Part shown: positions 9,544 through 18,906 of the stretch, piece by piece | Layout of the letters: each line of letters begins with the position of its first letter | Numbering within the stretch: the first letter of the stretch is position 1 | NCBI GenBank assembly: GCA_037440065.1 | Contig: JBBIUV010000019.1 | Location: 153,888-217,887 of the forward strand | Direction of reading: 5' to 3' | DNA: 64,000 nt | Source of the DNA: UBA1563 sp037440065 | Lineage (GTDB): Bacteria > Bacteroidota > Ignavibacteria > Ignavibacteriales > Ignavibacteriaceae | Position numbers and translations under genes: made by a program | Notes under the pieces: generated by a model | The model's input: only the letters and a program-made list of their open reading frames with translations | What the model was told of the DNA's origin: nothing | The model's database searches: none

Positions 9544-10185
9544 ATGAAAAATATTGAACTCATCGTTTTCGATTTAGATGGAACTCTAACCGAATCTTCT
9601 GAAACAATTTATCAAACAACGCTAAAAACATTTGAACATTTTGGGCGAACAGTTCACCTTCCAAAACAAGAATTAGACAAACGGATTGGTGAACATTTTC
9701 AAATCATCTTTGATGACTTGAATATCAAGGTTGATGATATTGAAGAATTTATTAATGTTTACAAAACTCTTTATTTTAATTTCATCAACACAACAAAGCT
9801 TTATCCGGGAGTTGTAGAAGTTCTTTCAACTTTAAAGGAAAAAGGAAAGAAAATTGCGTTGCTAACAACAAAGGGACAGGAACAAGCGGAAAATATTCTT
9901 AATCATTTTAAATTAGAAAAATATTTTGATGCAATAATGGGAAGACGAAAAGGAATTGAAGTAAAACCTTCCCCTGAACCACTGCTACATATTTGCAATT
10001 CTCTTTCTGTGTTTCCGTCGCAAGCAATAATGATTGGCGACTCTGAACTTGATATACGCTGCGGAAAAAATTCCGGAACCAAAACTTGCGCTGTTACGTG
10101 GGGTTACCGGTCAAAAGGAATTTTAGAAAAAGAAAAACCGGATTATATTGCAGAAAATATTTTTAATCTTTTATCAATATCATAG
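9544..10185 (+). CDS. HAD-superfamily phosphatase (phosphoglycolate phosphatase-like)
   Basis: A 213-residue HAD hydrolase with motif I FDLDGTLTES (nucleophile D10, acid D12), a helical C1 cap, motif II LLTTK, a conserved Lys in EVKPSPEP and motif IV IGDSELDIRCG. It resembles Gph/PpaX phosphatases, but the true substrate (phosphoglycolate, pyrophosphate or another small phosphate ester) cannot be decided by reading. Confidence 0.85.
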   Translation: MKNIELIVFDLDGTLTESSETIYQTTLKTFEHFGRTVHLPKQELDKRIGEHFQIIFDDLNIKVDDIEEFINVYKTLYFNFINTTKLYPGVVEVLSTLKEKGKKIALLTTKGQEQAENILNHFKLEKYFDAIMGRRKGIEVKPSPEPLLHICNSLSVFPSQAIMIGDSELDIRCGKNSGTKTCAVTWGYRSKGILEKEKPDYIAENIFNLLSIS

Positions 10186-10194
10186 ACATTTAAC

Positions 10195-10953
10195 ATGAAA
10201 TCGAGAATTTACTTTTTGACAATCGTGCTGGTGGTCAGTTTTGTTGTTAATACCATCATTTTTTATTACGCTGAAATTGGAAACAATCCACACGTTCATT
10301 CTTATTTTGATGTCGTTTGGTGGTGGATGGTAAGTTCAACAACCGTAGGTTATGGGGATGTTTATCCCATTTCCGTTGTAGGAAGAATATCCGCAATCGT
10401 TTCAATAATTGTTGGTGTCTTCTTTTATACGAATATCATCACTATCATTGCTGAGTCGGTGCATCAAGCGTTTGAAAAACATATTCGCGGTTTGGCACAG
10501 ACAAACTGTAAAAATCATATTGTTATTTGTGAATACACTGCGTTTGCTGATGAACTGATACAGGAACTTCAAACACACAAAGACTTTACCGGAAAAGAAA
10601 TGGTGATTGTTACTGATTTGGTTGAAACGAATCCTTACCCGGAGCACTTTTTTGTAAGAGGTGTGCCTATCAATCCTCTCAACCTAAAGAAAGCAAATAT
10701 AAAATACGCCGATTATATCTTTGTATTTTCCAATATTCGTTTTAAAGATCCTGATGTAAAAACACTTCACCTACTTTCGCGTATAAAAAAGCTGAATACT
10801 CACGCGAAAATTTATATTGAGCTGGAAAATCCCGAAGATGAGTTAGTTCAATATTTAGATCCCAACATTACTGTCATTGAAAGTCGGAGAATGCTTGAAG
10901 ACTTATTGAAGTTTAAAGCGATAAAATTTAATGAATTGTTCGAGAAGGGATAA
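10195..10953 (+). CDS. Two-helix potassium channel with RCK/TrkA-N domain
   Basis: A 252-residue Kch/MthK-type channel subunit. Helix 1 spans about residues 5-26 and is followed by a pore loop with selectivity filter TVGYGD at 50-55. Helix 2 spans about 62-88, then comes a cytoplasmic Rossmann-like regulator-of-conductance domain beginning NHIVICEY. The nucleotide-binding glycines of the RCK domain are weak here (EYTAFADEL), so ligand gating may differ from classical TrkA-N. It starts 9 nt after the HAD phosphatase stop. Confidence 0.88.
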   Translation: MKSRIYFLTIVLVVSFVVNTIIFYYAEIGNNPHVHSYFDVVWWWMVSSTTVGYGDVYPISVVGRISAIVSIIVGVFFYTNIITIIAESVHQAFEKHIRGLAQTNCKNHIVICEYTAFADELIQELQTHKDFTGKEMVIVTDLVETNPYPEHFFVRGVPINPLNLKKANIKYADYIFVFSNIRFKDPDVKTLHLLSRIKKLNTHAKIYIELENPEDELVQYLDPNITVIESRRMLEDLLKFKAIKFNELFEKG

Positions 10954-10965
10954 AAAAACAATAGA

Positions 10966-11042
10966 ACGCAGATTCGTTAAGATCAATTATGATTTTTTAG
11001 GATAATCTTAATTGAGCTTAACAAATCTTATAAAATCTGCGT
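10966..11042. repeat. 77-bp long palindromic intergenic element
   Basis: The outer arms are ACGCAGATT (10966-10974) and its exact reverse complement at 11034-11042. Inside lie further near-complementary blocks (GTTAAG with CTTAAC; TCAATTA with TAATTGA), so the whole element can fold into one long imperfect hairpin. It lies between two convergent genes and could end both transcripts. The layout recalls repetitive intergenic palindromes common in this lineage. Confidence 0.7.
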
Positions 11043-11061
11043 CCCATTGTCTTAAAGAATT

Positions 11062-12594
11062 TTACTTAAACGTATCTGCCGAGTTAATGATTTTCACATC
11101 ATTCACATTTAATTTATAATTTGCGACGGCGTCATCTTCAATTAAAACTTCTTTCGGTAATCCAGCTTTTACGATATTTGAATAACTCATCGGCGAAGAG
11201 AGATTTTCTTTTAGACTTTTAGCTAAAGGTTCTGCTTCGCTTTTATCGGTTACGATTGTAATACACATGTTTTCAACCTGCCAGTATTTCTTAATTGCTT
11301 TATTCACATCTGCAAGAGTAAGCTTAGCAAGTTTTTTGTCCATTTCATTAACGTAATCTTTTTTGCCATAGAATTTAGAATCCATTAAATAGCCAAGCCG
11401 GCTGCCCGGAGTTTGAACATAAAGATTTATGTAGCTTCTTAGAAAAGTTCTCGTTGCTTCAAAATCTTTTTCCGTCATTCCGTTTTTCACAAGATTATCA
11501 ATCTCGCGGATTGCCATACGAATTGCATAATGCGCGTGTCCAACTTTAATGTCTTCTAATTCTTTATACTGATTTTTTAACTGCTTCGCAATTTGTACCG
11601 GACGAATCCAAAACGAAAAATAATTTGTCGTTCTTGGCGTTCCCGCAGGTTGCAGCATATTTCTTCCGCCATTGTCGTACCACTCGATGTAAGAATAGTC
11701 GCCGTAGTTCATCGAACGTGTTTCGCGCAGTTTCTGATACAATTTTCCGTATGACTTTCTATGTTCACCGAGGAAAGAATTTGCAACCATTAAAGCGGCA
11801 AAGTCATCATCTTTTCTAGTTAGATTCATCGGAAAGCCAGCGAAAATTGCAGAGCCGAAGGCATTATCTTTTTGAATGATCTCAACGTTTATTCCCTTTG
11901 GCATTTGAGGTGCAATCTGCGTTGGTGTAACCGGTTTTACATCCGAAAGGTTTTGCAGATCTTTCTTTAGAGTTGCAAGAAATTCACTTGAATAATTTCC
12001 GGCAATTCCGATCATCAAATTATTTCTTGTAAAGAAATTTTTGTAGTGATTTTTTACATCATCTAAAGTAATTCCTTTCACACTCTCGGATTTTCCTTGA
12101 ATCATGTGTTGATATTTTGTTCCTCTGAAAAGAAAATCCTCCAACGCTTTTTTAGAATATTCTTCATCTGAAGATGCGCGGATTACCTGATCAACATAAT
12201 TTTGTTGATTTCGTTTTACGCGGTCAAAATCATTTTGAGAGAAAGACGGATTAAGAATTAAGCCTTTTAATATTGGATAGAAGTCGTTGAGGAAATCTTG
12301 AGGAACTTCAAAAGAGAAGATAGAAACTTCTTTATCAACGGAAGAACCGTAATTGGCTGCCCACGGATAAATTTTATTTTGAATATCGGCGTAAGTCATG
12401 TTACCGGTTCCCCCCTGTGTTAATAACGCAGAGGTGAGAGAGGTTAGTCCCTCTTTTCCGGCGGGATCGCATACCGAACCATTTTTGAACATCAAGTTAA
12501 TAATTACTTTGTTTGTATTCGGCAGTTTTAATTCCACCACTTCTTGAGCAAGCAGCGAACCAAAGAATAAAATTCCAAGCATAAGTGTTTTCAT
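11062..12594 (-). CDS. M16 peptidase-like protein, non-catalytic subunit
   Basis: A 510-residue exported M16B-family protein with signal peptide MKTLMLGILFFGSLLAQ. The inverted zinc motif HxxEH is absent: the equivalent position reads SALLTQGGTGN. The C-terminal half keeps the R/Y-type motif (RETRSMNYGDYSYIEW) that completes the partner's active site in heterodimeric M16 enzymes. It overlaps the catalytic partner's stop by one base, so a heterodimer made in equal amounts is likely. Periplasmic location is inferred. Confidence 0.88.
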   Translation of the reverse strand: MKTLMLGILFFGSLLAQEVVELKLPNTNKVIINLMFKNGSVCDPAGKEGLTSLTSALLTQGGTGNMTYADIQNKIYPWAANYGSSVDKEVSIFSFEVPQDFLNDFYPILKGLILNPSFSQNDFDRVKRNQQNYVDQVIRASSDEEYSKKALEDFLFRGTKYQHMIQGKSESVKGITLDDVKNHYKNFFTRNNLMIGIAGNYSSEFLATLKKDLQNLSDVKPVTPTQIAPQMPKGINVEIIQKDNAFGSAIFAGFPMNLTRKDDDFAALMVANSFLGEHRKSYGKLYQKLRETRSMNYGDYSYIEWYDNGGRNMLQPAGTPRTTNYFSFWIRPVQIAKQLKNQYKELEDIKVGHAHYAIRMAIREIDNLVKNGMTEKDFEATRTFLRSYINLYVQTPGSRLGYLMDSKFYGKKDYVNEMDKKLAKLTLADVNKAIKKYWQVENMCITIVTDKSEAEPLAKSLKENLSSPMSYSNIVKAGLPKEVLIEDDAVANYKLNVNDVKIINSADTFK

Positions 12595-13943
12595 TATTTT
12601 ACTCCTCCTTCTGCGTCGGCAGAGATGGTTCCGATAGTCAGTTTCTCCGGTGTGAAATATTTTTTTGCTGCTGCTTTTAGATCATCAACGGTAACTTTTT
12701 CATAGTTCTGATAAAGATGGTTGATTGATTCCGGATCGCCGGTAAGTTGAATAATGTGGCTTAACGTATTCGCTATTGAAGAAGGATTATCTATTCCCAT
12801 CGCAAAACTGTATTTCAATCTTGACTTAGTTTCCGCCAGCATCTTTTCATCAACACCGTTTGCTTTAACGGCTTCGACCGTTTTCAGAACTTCATCTTTT
12901 ACATACTGCATATCATTTTTATTTACGATTGAAGCAGCAATTGAAATTAAATTAGGATCGCGGGTGTCATAAATTCCACCGTAAATGCTTCGGACTTTTT
13001 GTTCATCAAGCACAAGTTTTTGATAGAGTTTTGAATTTTCAGAAAAAAGAATGGTGCACAAAATATCGAGTGCCGGTGATTCCATTCCTTTAGCGTCAAA
13101 ACCAGGTCCCTTGAAATTTAAACTAACGTAGGGAGGAATACTGCTGTTTTGAAGATGAGTATAACGTGTTTCTTTTTGTTCCGGTTCAACGGGAATTTTT
13201 GCTTCATAATTGCCATGTTTCCAATTACCAAAATACTTTTCGGCAAGTTTGTTTACTCGTTCAGGAGTAACATCACCAACAACCAAAAGCGTAGTGTATT
13301 CCGGGCGGTAAAACCGATCGAAAAATTTCAACGAGTATTCATATTGATTCGGCATATCAATAATATCTTTTAAAAATCCCATCGTTGTATGTTTGTAAGT
13401 ATGAGCATCAAACGCTGTGTTTGAAATGTTTTCACTGAGTTGTGCAAAGGGTGAGGCTATATTTTTTGTATATTCTCCCTTAACTGCTCCGGCTTCTGTT
13501 TTAAAGTCGTGAATTGGATAGTGCAAATTTTGAAAGCGGTCTGATTCAAGCTCAAACATTTTTTCAAGCTTTTTTGCATTACCAGTCATGTGGTAAATTG
13601 TTCTATCAAGAGAAGTGTTGGCATTTGCTGAGGCGCCAATTGCTTTGAGCTCTTCGTTGTATTGATCTTTGTTGTATTTTTCTGTTCCTCGGAACATCAT
13701 GTGTTCAAAGAAATGGGCAAAACCCGTTACACCTTCTTCAACTTCATTTCTCGAACCCACACGTACTACGAGAAAGAAGGAGGCTATTCCGGGGCTGTCG
13801 AATTTTACCGTTACTACATTTAATCCGTTTGCCATTTTGTGTTGTTCAATAGGATAAGGAAACGGCTTGGTTGCCGCATTGCTGCTAAAACCGATCGCAG
13901 AAAAAAAGAAGATCGGTAAAGCAAAAGAAAAGAGAGTTCTCAT
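12594..13943 (-). CDS. M16 zinc peptidase, catalytic subunit
   Basis: A 449-residue exported protein with signal peptide. The inverted zinc-binding motif HFFEH occurs in GFAHFFEHMMFRG, with the downstream glutamate ligand in ELESDR. This is the pitrilysin/processing-peptidase arrangement. It is the first gene of the M16 pair and has its own upstream region (13944-14140). The likely job is degradation of peptides in the periplasm or at the outer membrane; the substrate is unknown. Confidence 0.92.
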   Translation of the reverse strand: MRTLFSFALPIFFFSAIGFSSNAATKPFPYPIEQHKMANGLNVVTVKFDSPGIASFFLVVRVGSRNEVEEGVTGFAHFFEHMMFRGTEKYNKDQYNEELKAIGASANANTSLDRTIYHMTGNAKKLEKMFELESDRFQNLHYPIHDFKTEAGAVKGEYTKNIASPFAQLSENISNTAFDAHTYKHTTMGFLKDIIDMPNQYEYSLKFFDRFYRPEYTTLLVVGDVTPERVNKLAEKYFGNWKHGNYEAKIPVEPEQKETRYTHLQNSSIPPYVSLNFKGPGFDAKGMESPALDILCTILFSENSKLYQKLVLDEQKVRSIYGGIYDTRDPNLISIAASIVNKNDMQYVKDEVLKTVEAVKANGVDEKMLAETKSRLKYSFAMGIDNPSSIANTLSHIIQLTGDPESINHLYQNYEKVTVDDLKAAAKKYFTPEKLTIGTISADAEGGVK

Positions 13944-14141
13944 ATCGCTCCTTTATTTTTGTTAAATAATCTTTCTATGTCTTTTGGACGTGTGAAGAAA
14001 GAATTTTGCTTAATGCGAAAAAATAGTGAATTCTTACTGGTTATTTAGAGACCTCTATGGAATAATGAAACCGCTTATCAGATAAAAACGACACCAAGAA
14101 GAGTTTTTCACACCAATAAGTAAAAAAATAGTGGCTACCTC

Positions 14142-14170
14142 TTGACAAGCGGTGTTTGGTTTCGTATGTT
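14142..14170 (+). promoter_or_regulatory. Sigma-70-type promoter of the membrane-protein/regulator operon
   Basis: A consensus -35 TTGACA (14142-14147), a 17-nt spacer and a -10 TATGTT (14165-14170). A palindrome lies about 14 nt beyond the -10, where a repressor would block transcription start. Confidence 0.65.
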
Positions 14171-14183
14171 TGCTTTGTAAAAC

Positions 14184-14193
14184 AAAGTACTTT
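14184..14193. promoter_or_regulatory. Palindromic operator candidate, copy 1
   Basis: The perfect 10-bp palindrome AAAGTACTTT followed by AT lies between the promoter and the first ATG of the operon. The same palindrome recurs at 15780-15789 in the next promoter of the module. The winged-helix protein at 15455-15751 is the obvious candidate ligand; that link is inferred. Confidence 0.6.
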
Positions 14194-14210
14194 ATTAAAC
14201 GAGGCTTTAC

Positions 14211-14813
14211 ATGGATGACCGAACAGCAATTGATGAACTGATTTTTATTAGAAAAGTAATTGAAGATAGTAAACGCACCGTCGTTGAAAACGGGATCGGG
14301 TATATCTTTTGGGGCATTCTTGTTTTCTTAGGAATGATGTCAGTATATGTCGGAATTATGTTTCAACAACCAATTAACTCAGTATGGGTATGGGTTGTTC
14401 TTATTGGATTTGGATGGGGCTACACAATTATTGCAAATATGAGAATGCACAATAAACAACAGAAAAAAACATTTGCGGGGAAAATCTTAATTAGTGTTTG
14501 GATAGGTGCCGGAATTGCAATGACAATTTTGGGATTTGTTGCCACTGCGTCTGGAATGATTCATGGTTATGCGGTCAGTCCGTTAATTGCTCTTGTATTA
14601 GGTACGGCCTATTTTATTAGTGGAATGATATACGACTCTCAATGGGTGAAGATGTTATCGGTAGGATGGTGGATTGGTGGAATTGCTATGTTTTATATAC
14701 ATAATATTCATCAAGTTTTGATGATGGCTATAATGATGCTGGTTCTTCAAATAATTCCCGGATTCATATTTTATTTTAATTCAAAAAATGAGATGAGAAA
14801 AAGCAATGATTAA
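14211..14813 (+). CDS. Six-helix membrane protein, paralog 1
   Basis: A 200-residue integral membrane protein of unknown function. The soluble N terminus carries a DELIFIRKVIEDSK helix. Six hydrophobic segments follow, at about residues 30-50, 60-78, 93-112, 118-140, 145-165 and 172-195. The downstream neighbour is clearly homologous along its length: the shared features are the DELxFIxKxIEDSK helix, KTFAGKIL before helix 3, the SVGWWIG motif in helix 5 and QIIPG in helix 6. No transport or enzymatic motif was recognised. Confidence 0.75.
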   Translation: MDDRTAIDELIFIRKVIEDSKRTVVENGIGYIFWGILVFLGMMSVYVGIMFQQPINSVWVWVVLIGFGWGYTIIANMRMHNKQQKKTFAGKILISVWIGAGIAMTILGFVATASGMIHGYAVSPLIALVLGTAYFISGMIYDSQWVKMLSVGWWIGGIAMFYIHNIHQVLMMAIMMLVLQIIPGFIFYFNSKNEMRKSND

Positions 14814-14858
14814 TTTTTTAGTCTATTTATTTAAAAGGTTTTTCATCACGGAGATTGT

Positions 14859-15452
14859 ATGAACGAAAAAATAGCAATGGATGAATTGCAATTCATAAAA
14901 AAAATAATTGAAGACAGTAAAGCTTCGATTGTTTACAACGGAAAAGATTACATTGTTTGGGGATTACTCGTTGCCGTTGGGCTTCTACTAGATTATTCAG
15001 CATACGTTTTTAAATTGAACATAAATTTTATTTTATTTTGGGGAGTAATTATTGGGCTGGGATGGATTTTTTCTTTCTTCTCATACAGAAAAAGGAAAAC
15101 TGAGTGTAATCCCAAAACTTTTGCTGGTAAGATACTTGGTGGTGTATGGCTTGCAACTGGTACGGCGATGACAATTGTAGGCTTTATCGGTATTCCTTCA
15201 GGAGCGATCCCGGGTCAATCAATAAGCGCTGTGTTAAGTACTTTTCTTGGTATGGCATTCATTGTAGCCGGATTTATTCACAACGAGACATGGATGAAAT
15301 ATTTGTCCGTTGGTTGGTGGATTGGTGCTGTATATATGTTTTTTTTTCCTGGGATTCATACCGTATTTGTGATGGCATTGATGCTGATTTGTTTTCAGGT
15401 TATTCCCGGGATCTATTTTTATCAAAAGTATAAAAAAGAAGTTGAAAAATAA
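14859..15452 (+). CDS. Six-helix membrane protein, paralog 2
   Basis: A 197-residue paralog of the preceding gene with the same N-terminal amphipathic helix (DELQFIKKIIEDSK), the same KTFAGKIL, SVGWWIG and QVIPG signatures and the same six-helix pattern. Probably a tandem duplication; the pair may form a heteromer. It ends 2 nt before the start of the winged-helix regulator, so the regulator is made with it. Confidence 0.75.
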   Translation: MNEKIAMDELQFIKKIIEDSKASIVYNGKDYIVWGLLVAVGLLLDYSAYVFKLNINFILFWGVIIGLGWIFSFFSYRKRKTECNPKTFAGKILGGVWLATGTAMTIVGFIGIPSGAIPGQSISAVLSTFLGMAFIVAGFIHNETWMKYLSVGWWIGAVYMFFFPGIHTVFVMALMLICFQVIPGIYFYQKYKKEVEK

Positions 15453-15454
15453 TC

Positions 15455-15751
15455 ATGAATGAATTTGACTATCAAAATTTAGACGACCTAATCCATTCGA
15501 GAATTCGACTGGCTATTATATCCGTGCTGGTTGCTGTTGAGGAATCGGATTTTAATTTTCTAAAAGAAAAAGTTAACGCAACCGATGGGAACTTGAGTGT
15601 TCATTTGAAGAAACTTGAGGATGCAAAATATATTTCAGTTAAAAAAGAATTTGTCGATCGTAAACCCAAAACGGTTTACTCACTTACCAAAACCGGAATT
15701 AAAGCATTTGAATTATATGTGGCTCAACTTGAAAAACTAATTAAAAAATAA
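15455..15751 (+). CDS. Winged-helix transcriptional regulator (HTH_34/MarR-like)
   Basis: A 98-residue DNA-binding protein consisting almost only of a winged helix. An IRLAIISVLVAVEESDFNFL helix is followed by a recognition helix in GNLSVHLKKLEDAKYI and a wing KKEFVDRKPKTVYSLT, then a dimerisation helix. This is the pattern of the PF13601-type regulators. It is the third gene of the operon and lies 29 nt upstream of a second copy of the AAAGTACTTT palindrome, so it probably regulates both its own operon and the TPR/TonB genes. Confidence 0.8.
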   Translation: MNEFDYQNLDDLIHSRIRLAIISVLVAVEESDFNFLKEKVNATDGNLSVHLKKLEDAKYISVKKEFVDRKPKTVYSLTKTGIKAFELYVAQLEKLIKK

Positions 15752-15779
15752 AAATTTTTAGCAATATACTTTGTTTTTT

Positions 15780-15789
15780 AAAGTACTTT
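15780..15789. promoter_or_regulatory. Palindromic operator candidate, copy 2
   Basis: AAAGTACTTT followed by AT, identical to 14184-14193. It lies just before a TATAAA (-10 candidate, 15791-15796), upstream of the TPR gene. Confidence 0.6.
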
Positions 15790-15819
15790 ATATAAAACAA
15801 CAAAAAAAAGGAATCAAAA

Positions 15820-16614
15820 ATGAAAAATTCATTTTCCACCAAACTGTTCGGGTTCATATTCCTGATAAGCTCACTTCTACAGTTGGCATTTGCCCAAAAT
15901 GCCGAGGAGTTTATGCAAGAAGGAAAAACTACTGCCATTAAGGCGTATGTTACTTACGACAAAGAAACATTCCTCAAAGCGCATGAGATATTCGGAAAAA
16001 TTTATGCAGCTGATTCAACAAACTCCACCGCGCTTTACAATTTGACTTATATCGAGTACCGCTTTTTAGAAATTGGTTCGCGTGAGAAAGCTTTGTTCGA
16101 TAAGTATGTCGCTCAAGCTGTTGATCATGCTGAAAAAATTGCCAACACCAATGACTTTGCTTCGGAAGGAAAAACTTTGCTTGCTGCAATCTTAATGATG
16201 AAAATAACTTACAATTGGGCAGAGGCAATGACCCTTTCACCAAAAATTTACGCATTACTGGGTGAAGCACTGGCAATTGATGCAAACAATCCGCGCGCTA
16301 ATTTGATTTATGGTATTATGAAGTTTAACACGCCGGCAGCGTTTGGAGGAAGCACAAAAGAAGCGCTCGAAAGTTTTACCAAAACAATTTCATTTTTTGA
16401 AAAAGAAGAAAACGATCAATCCTTATCTGTAAACTGGGGATATCTTGATGCGTTAGCTTGGACTGGAATCGCCGACGAAAGATTGGAAATGTCGGACGCA
16501 GCGCTATTTGTTTACAAAAAAGCTCTCTCAATTGAACCGGAGTTTGGCTGGGTTAAACATGTGTTGCTTCCGAAATTGGAAAAAACAAAAAGCTCAGGAA
16601 AAGATACTTATTAG
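15820..16614 (+). CDS. Secreted tetratricopeptide-repeat protein
   Basis: A 264-residue protein with a cleavable signal peptide (ending LAFAQN). It has a series of helix-turn-helix TPR-like repeats, of which the clearest are ALYNLTYIEYRFLEIG, the NTPAAFGGSTKEALESF segment and a C-terminal repeat ending ALSIEPEFGWVK. Related TPR proteins occur beside TonB-dependent receptors. Preceded by AAGGA. Likely a periplasmic scaffold or partner of the receptor 10 nt downstream. Confidence 0.78.
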   Translation: MKNSFSTKLFGFIFLISSLLQLAFAQNAEEFMQEGKTTAIKAYVTYDKETFLKAHEIFGKIYAADSTNSTALYNLTYIEYRFLEIGSREKALFDKYVAQAVDHAEKIANTNDFASEGKTLLAAILMMKITYNWAEAMTLSPKIYALLGEALAIDANNPRANLIYGIMKFNTPAAFGGSTKEALESFTKTISFFEKEENDQSLSVNWGYLDALAWTGIADERLEMSDAALFVYKKALSIEPEFGWVKHVLLPKLEKTKSSGKDTY

Positions 16615-16638
16615 TAATGATGAATGAGAAGGAATAAG

Positions 16639-18840
16639 ATGAAAACAAAAATTATATTAACTCTGTTCATCCTTCAATTAAATATTTTTCCGCAATCGAA
16701 AGTAAAGATTGAAGGACGAATATTTGATGAAGACAAAACTCCCCTACCGATGGTAATGGTTTTCGTCTCAAATTCGGGTGACGGCGCGATGAGCAATGAT
16801 AAAGGTGAATTTTCTTTTTCAACAAAGTTGAAAGGAAAAATTATTTTGAACGCAAATCTGCTCGGTTATGAAAAGTTCAGTACGGAAATCGATGTTCAAG
16901 ATCAAAAGAAAATTACACTTGATATTGAACTAAGAGAATCGGCGCTGAAGATGAAAGAGTCGGTTGTCTCGGCGAGTTCATTCGGTTCTGAAAAAGGAAA
17001 AGGATTGGTGTTAAGCAGAATTGATGTTCTAACAACTCCAGGCGGCGCGGCGGATTTATTTCAATCATTAAAAACAATGCCAGGCATTACGCAAGTTTCC
17101 GAAAGCGCAGAACTTTATGTGCGTGGTGGTGACCCGATTGAAACGATAACGATGATCGATCAAGCCTTGATCTATCACCCGTTTTCCTACGAATCAACTT
17201 ACGGCAGTTTATTTTCCAATTTGAAAAATGAATTCATAAAAGGGATGTACTTTTCAAGCGGCGGTTTCTCGGCAAAGTACGGCAATGTTCTTTCGGGAGT
17301 TTTAGATATCGAAACAAAAGGAGTTCCAACAACTATGCAGAGTAGCTTTGGCATTTCTTTAGCGAATACTAATTTTTCAACCGAAGTTCCTCTTATTGAA
17401 GATAAACTCGGATTCAATTTTAATTTTGATCAATCGTTTACCAAACCAATTTTCTGGCTTAACGGTGGATTAGAAAAATTCACCGCGGCTCCAACTTCAA
17501 AAAATGCTACGGGAAGCTTTACTTATGCGTATTCAAAAAGCGGAAAACTGAAATTGTTTGGAATCTATGCCAGAGACGTTCAAGGCGTAAAAGTTGAGCA
17601 AACAGAATATGAAGGAACGTTTAACGGAAACACCACGAGTAAGTTTATTAATCTGCAACACTCAAATGTTATTTTTTCAAAACTTGTAATGAAGAACAGT
17701 TTTTCTTTCAGTAATTATTTGAACCAATGGAAGCTTGGCATACTTGATCTAACAAAAACAGATCAGGTATATTCTTTCAGAAATGATTTCGAATATTTCT
17801 TCAGTTCAAGAAGCAGACTTCTTTCCGGAATTGAATTTGAAAGAAGAAAAGTAAATTACCTCGGGCAAATTCCCGATAACGACTATAACATCCGTCCCGA
17901 TGCGCAGAAGAAAGTGCTGGACGCGAATATTTTCGGCTCAAGAATTGGCGGTTACTTTGAACTTGAATCGGCAAACACATTTGGAATTGAAAACTTTGCA
18001 AGCGCAATTGGAATTAGATACGACAACATTCCCTCGCTCAAGCTTGGTTGGATAAATCCGCGCGTAAATTTATCGTACAAGTTAAACGATCATTCAACAA
18101 TAAAAACGGCGTGGGGAATTTTCAATCAATTGCCGGATCCAAGATTGTTCAATCCCGTTGACGGAAATCCGAATTTAAAATCGATGCAGGCAACACATTA
18201 CGTGATTTCCTATGACTATCTTTTTAACGATGACAATTCTTTCCGCTTTGAACTTTACCATAAAGATTATAAAAATCTTCCGCTTGAAAATTCAATATTA
18301 AAGTACGATAATGGCGGAAAAGGTTTTGCCGATGGCGTTGATGTGATTTTGAAAAGTACACTCACAAATGGTTTAAGCGGCTGGATTTCATACGGATTTA
18401 TCAATACAAAAAGAAAGTGGATGGACTTTGAGCAGTTAACAAGCAGTTCATTCGATATCACTCACAATTTTTCTTTGATCGCTAAATATTTCATCGCTGC
18501 AAATTGGCAAGTTGGAATCAACTTTAAGTATGCGACCGGCAGACCATACACGCCGGTTATCGGTGCAGACTACCGCGTATCGGAAAATGTTTTCGAACCG
18601 GTTTATGGTGTAAAAAATTCTTCACGGTTCCAAAATTACAAACGGTTGGATTTACGGCTCACCTATTTTACAACTTTATTTGATCGGTTCTCGTCCGTCT
18701 TTTATCTCGAAGGATTAAATATTCTTGATCTAAAAAATATTTTCGGATATTACTATTCACCCGATTACTCAGAACGAAAGGAAATCTCAAGTTACTTTGG
18801 AAGAAGAACGGTTGTAGTAGGAATGAGTTTGAGCCTGTAA
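16639..18840 (+). CDS. TonB-dependent outer-membrane receptor with carboxypeptidase-like N-terminal domain
   Basis: A 733-residue outer-membrane protein. Signal peptide, then a CarboxypepD_reg-like domain (KIEGRIFDEDKTPLPMVMVF, about residues 25-105), a plug domain (FQSLKTMPGITQVSESAELY and VRGGDP) and a long beta barrel. An ATG 15 nt further upstream is possible, but the chosen ATG has GAAGGA five bases before it and starts directly at the signal peptide. The cargo is unknown. It shares a transcript with the TPR gene. Confidence 0.88.
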   Translation: MKTKIILTLFILQLNIFPQSKVKIEGRIFDEDKTPLPMVMVFVSNSGDGAMSNDKGEFSFSTKLKGKIILNANLLGYEKFSTEIDVQDQKKITLDIELRESALKMKESVVSASSFGSEKGKGLVLSRIDVLTTPGGAADLFQSLKTMPGITQVSESAELYVRGGDPIETITMIDQALIYHPFSYESTYGSLFSNLKNEFIKGMYFSSGGFSAKYGNVLSGVLDIETKGVPTTMQSSFGISLANTNFSTEVPLIEDKLGFNFNFDQSFTKPIFWLNGGLEKFTAAPTSKNATGSFTYAYSKSGKLKLFGIYARDVQGVKVEQTEYEGTFNGNTTSKFINLQHSNVIFSKLVMKNSFSFSNYLNQWKLGILDLTKTDQVYSFRNDFEYFFSSRSRLLSGIEFERRKVNYLGQIPDNDYNIRPDAQKKVLDANIFGSRIGGYFELESANTFGIENFASAIGIRYDNIPSLKLGWINPRVNLSYKLNDHSTIKTAWGIFNQLPDPRLFNPVDGNPNLKSMQATHYVISYDYLFNDDNSFRFELYHKDYKNLPLENSILKYDNGGKGFADGVDVILKSTLTNGLSGWISYGFINTKRKWMDFEQLTSSSFDITHNFSLIAKYFIAANWQVGINFKYATGRPYTPVIGADYRVSENVFEPVYGVKNSSRFQNYKRLDLRLTYFTTLFDRFSSVFYLEGLNILDLKNIFGYYYSPDYSERKEISSYFGRRTVVVGMSLSL

Positions 18841-18854
18841 AATTAAATGAAATA

Positions 18855-18884
18855 AAAACCCACGTAGAATGCGTGGGTTTTTGT
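18855..18884. terminator. Bidirectional rho-independent terminator
   Basis: The stem CCCACG (18859-18864) pairs with CGTGGG (18872-18877). A-run and T-run flank it on both sides, between the convergent TonB-receptor and DUF3078 genes. Confidence 0.85.
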
Positions 18885-18906
18885 CTTTCAGATTCCGATC
18901 TATCAT

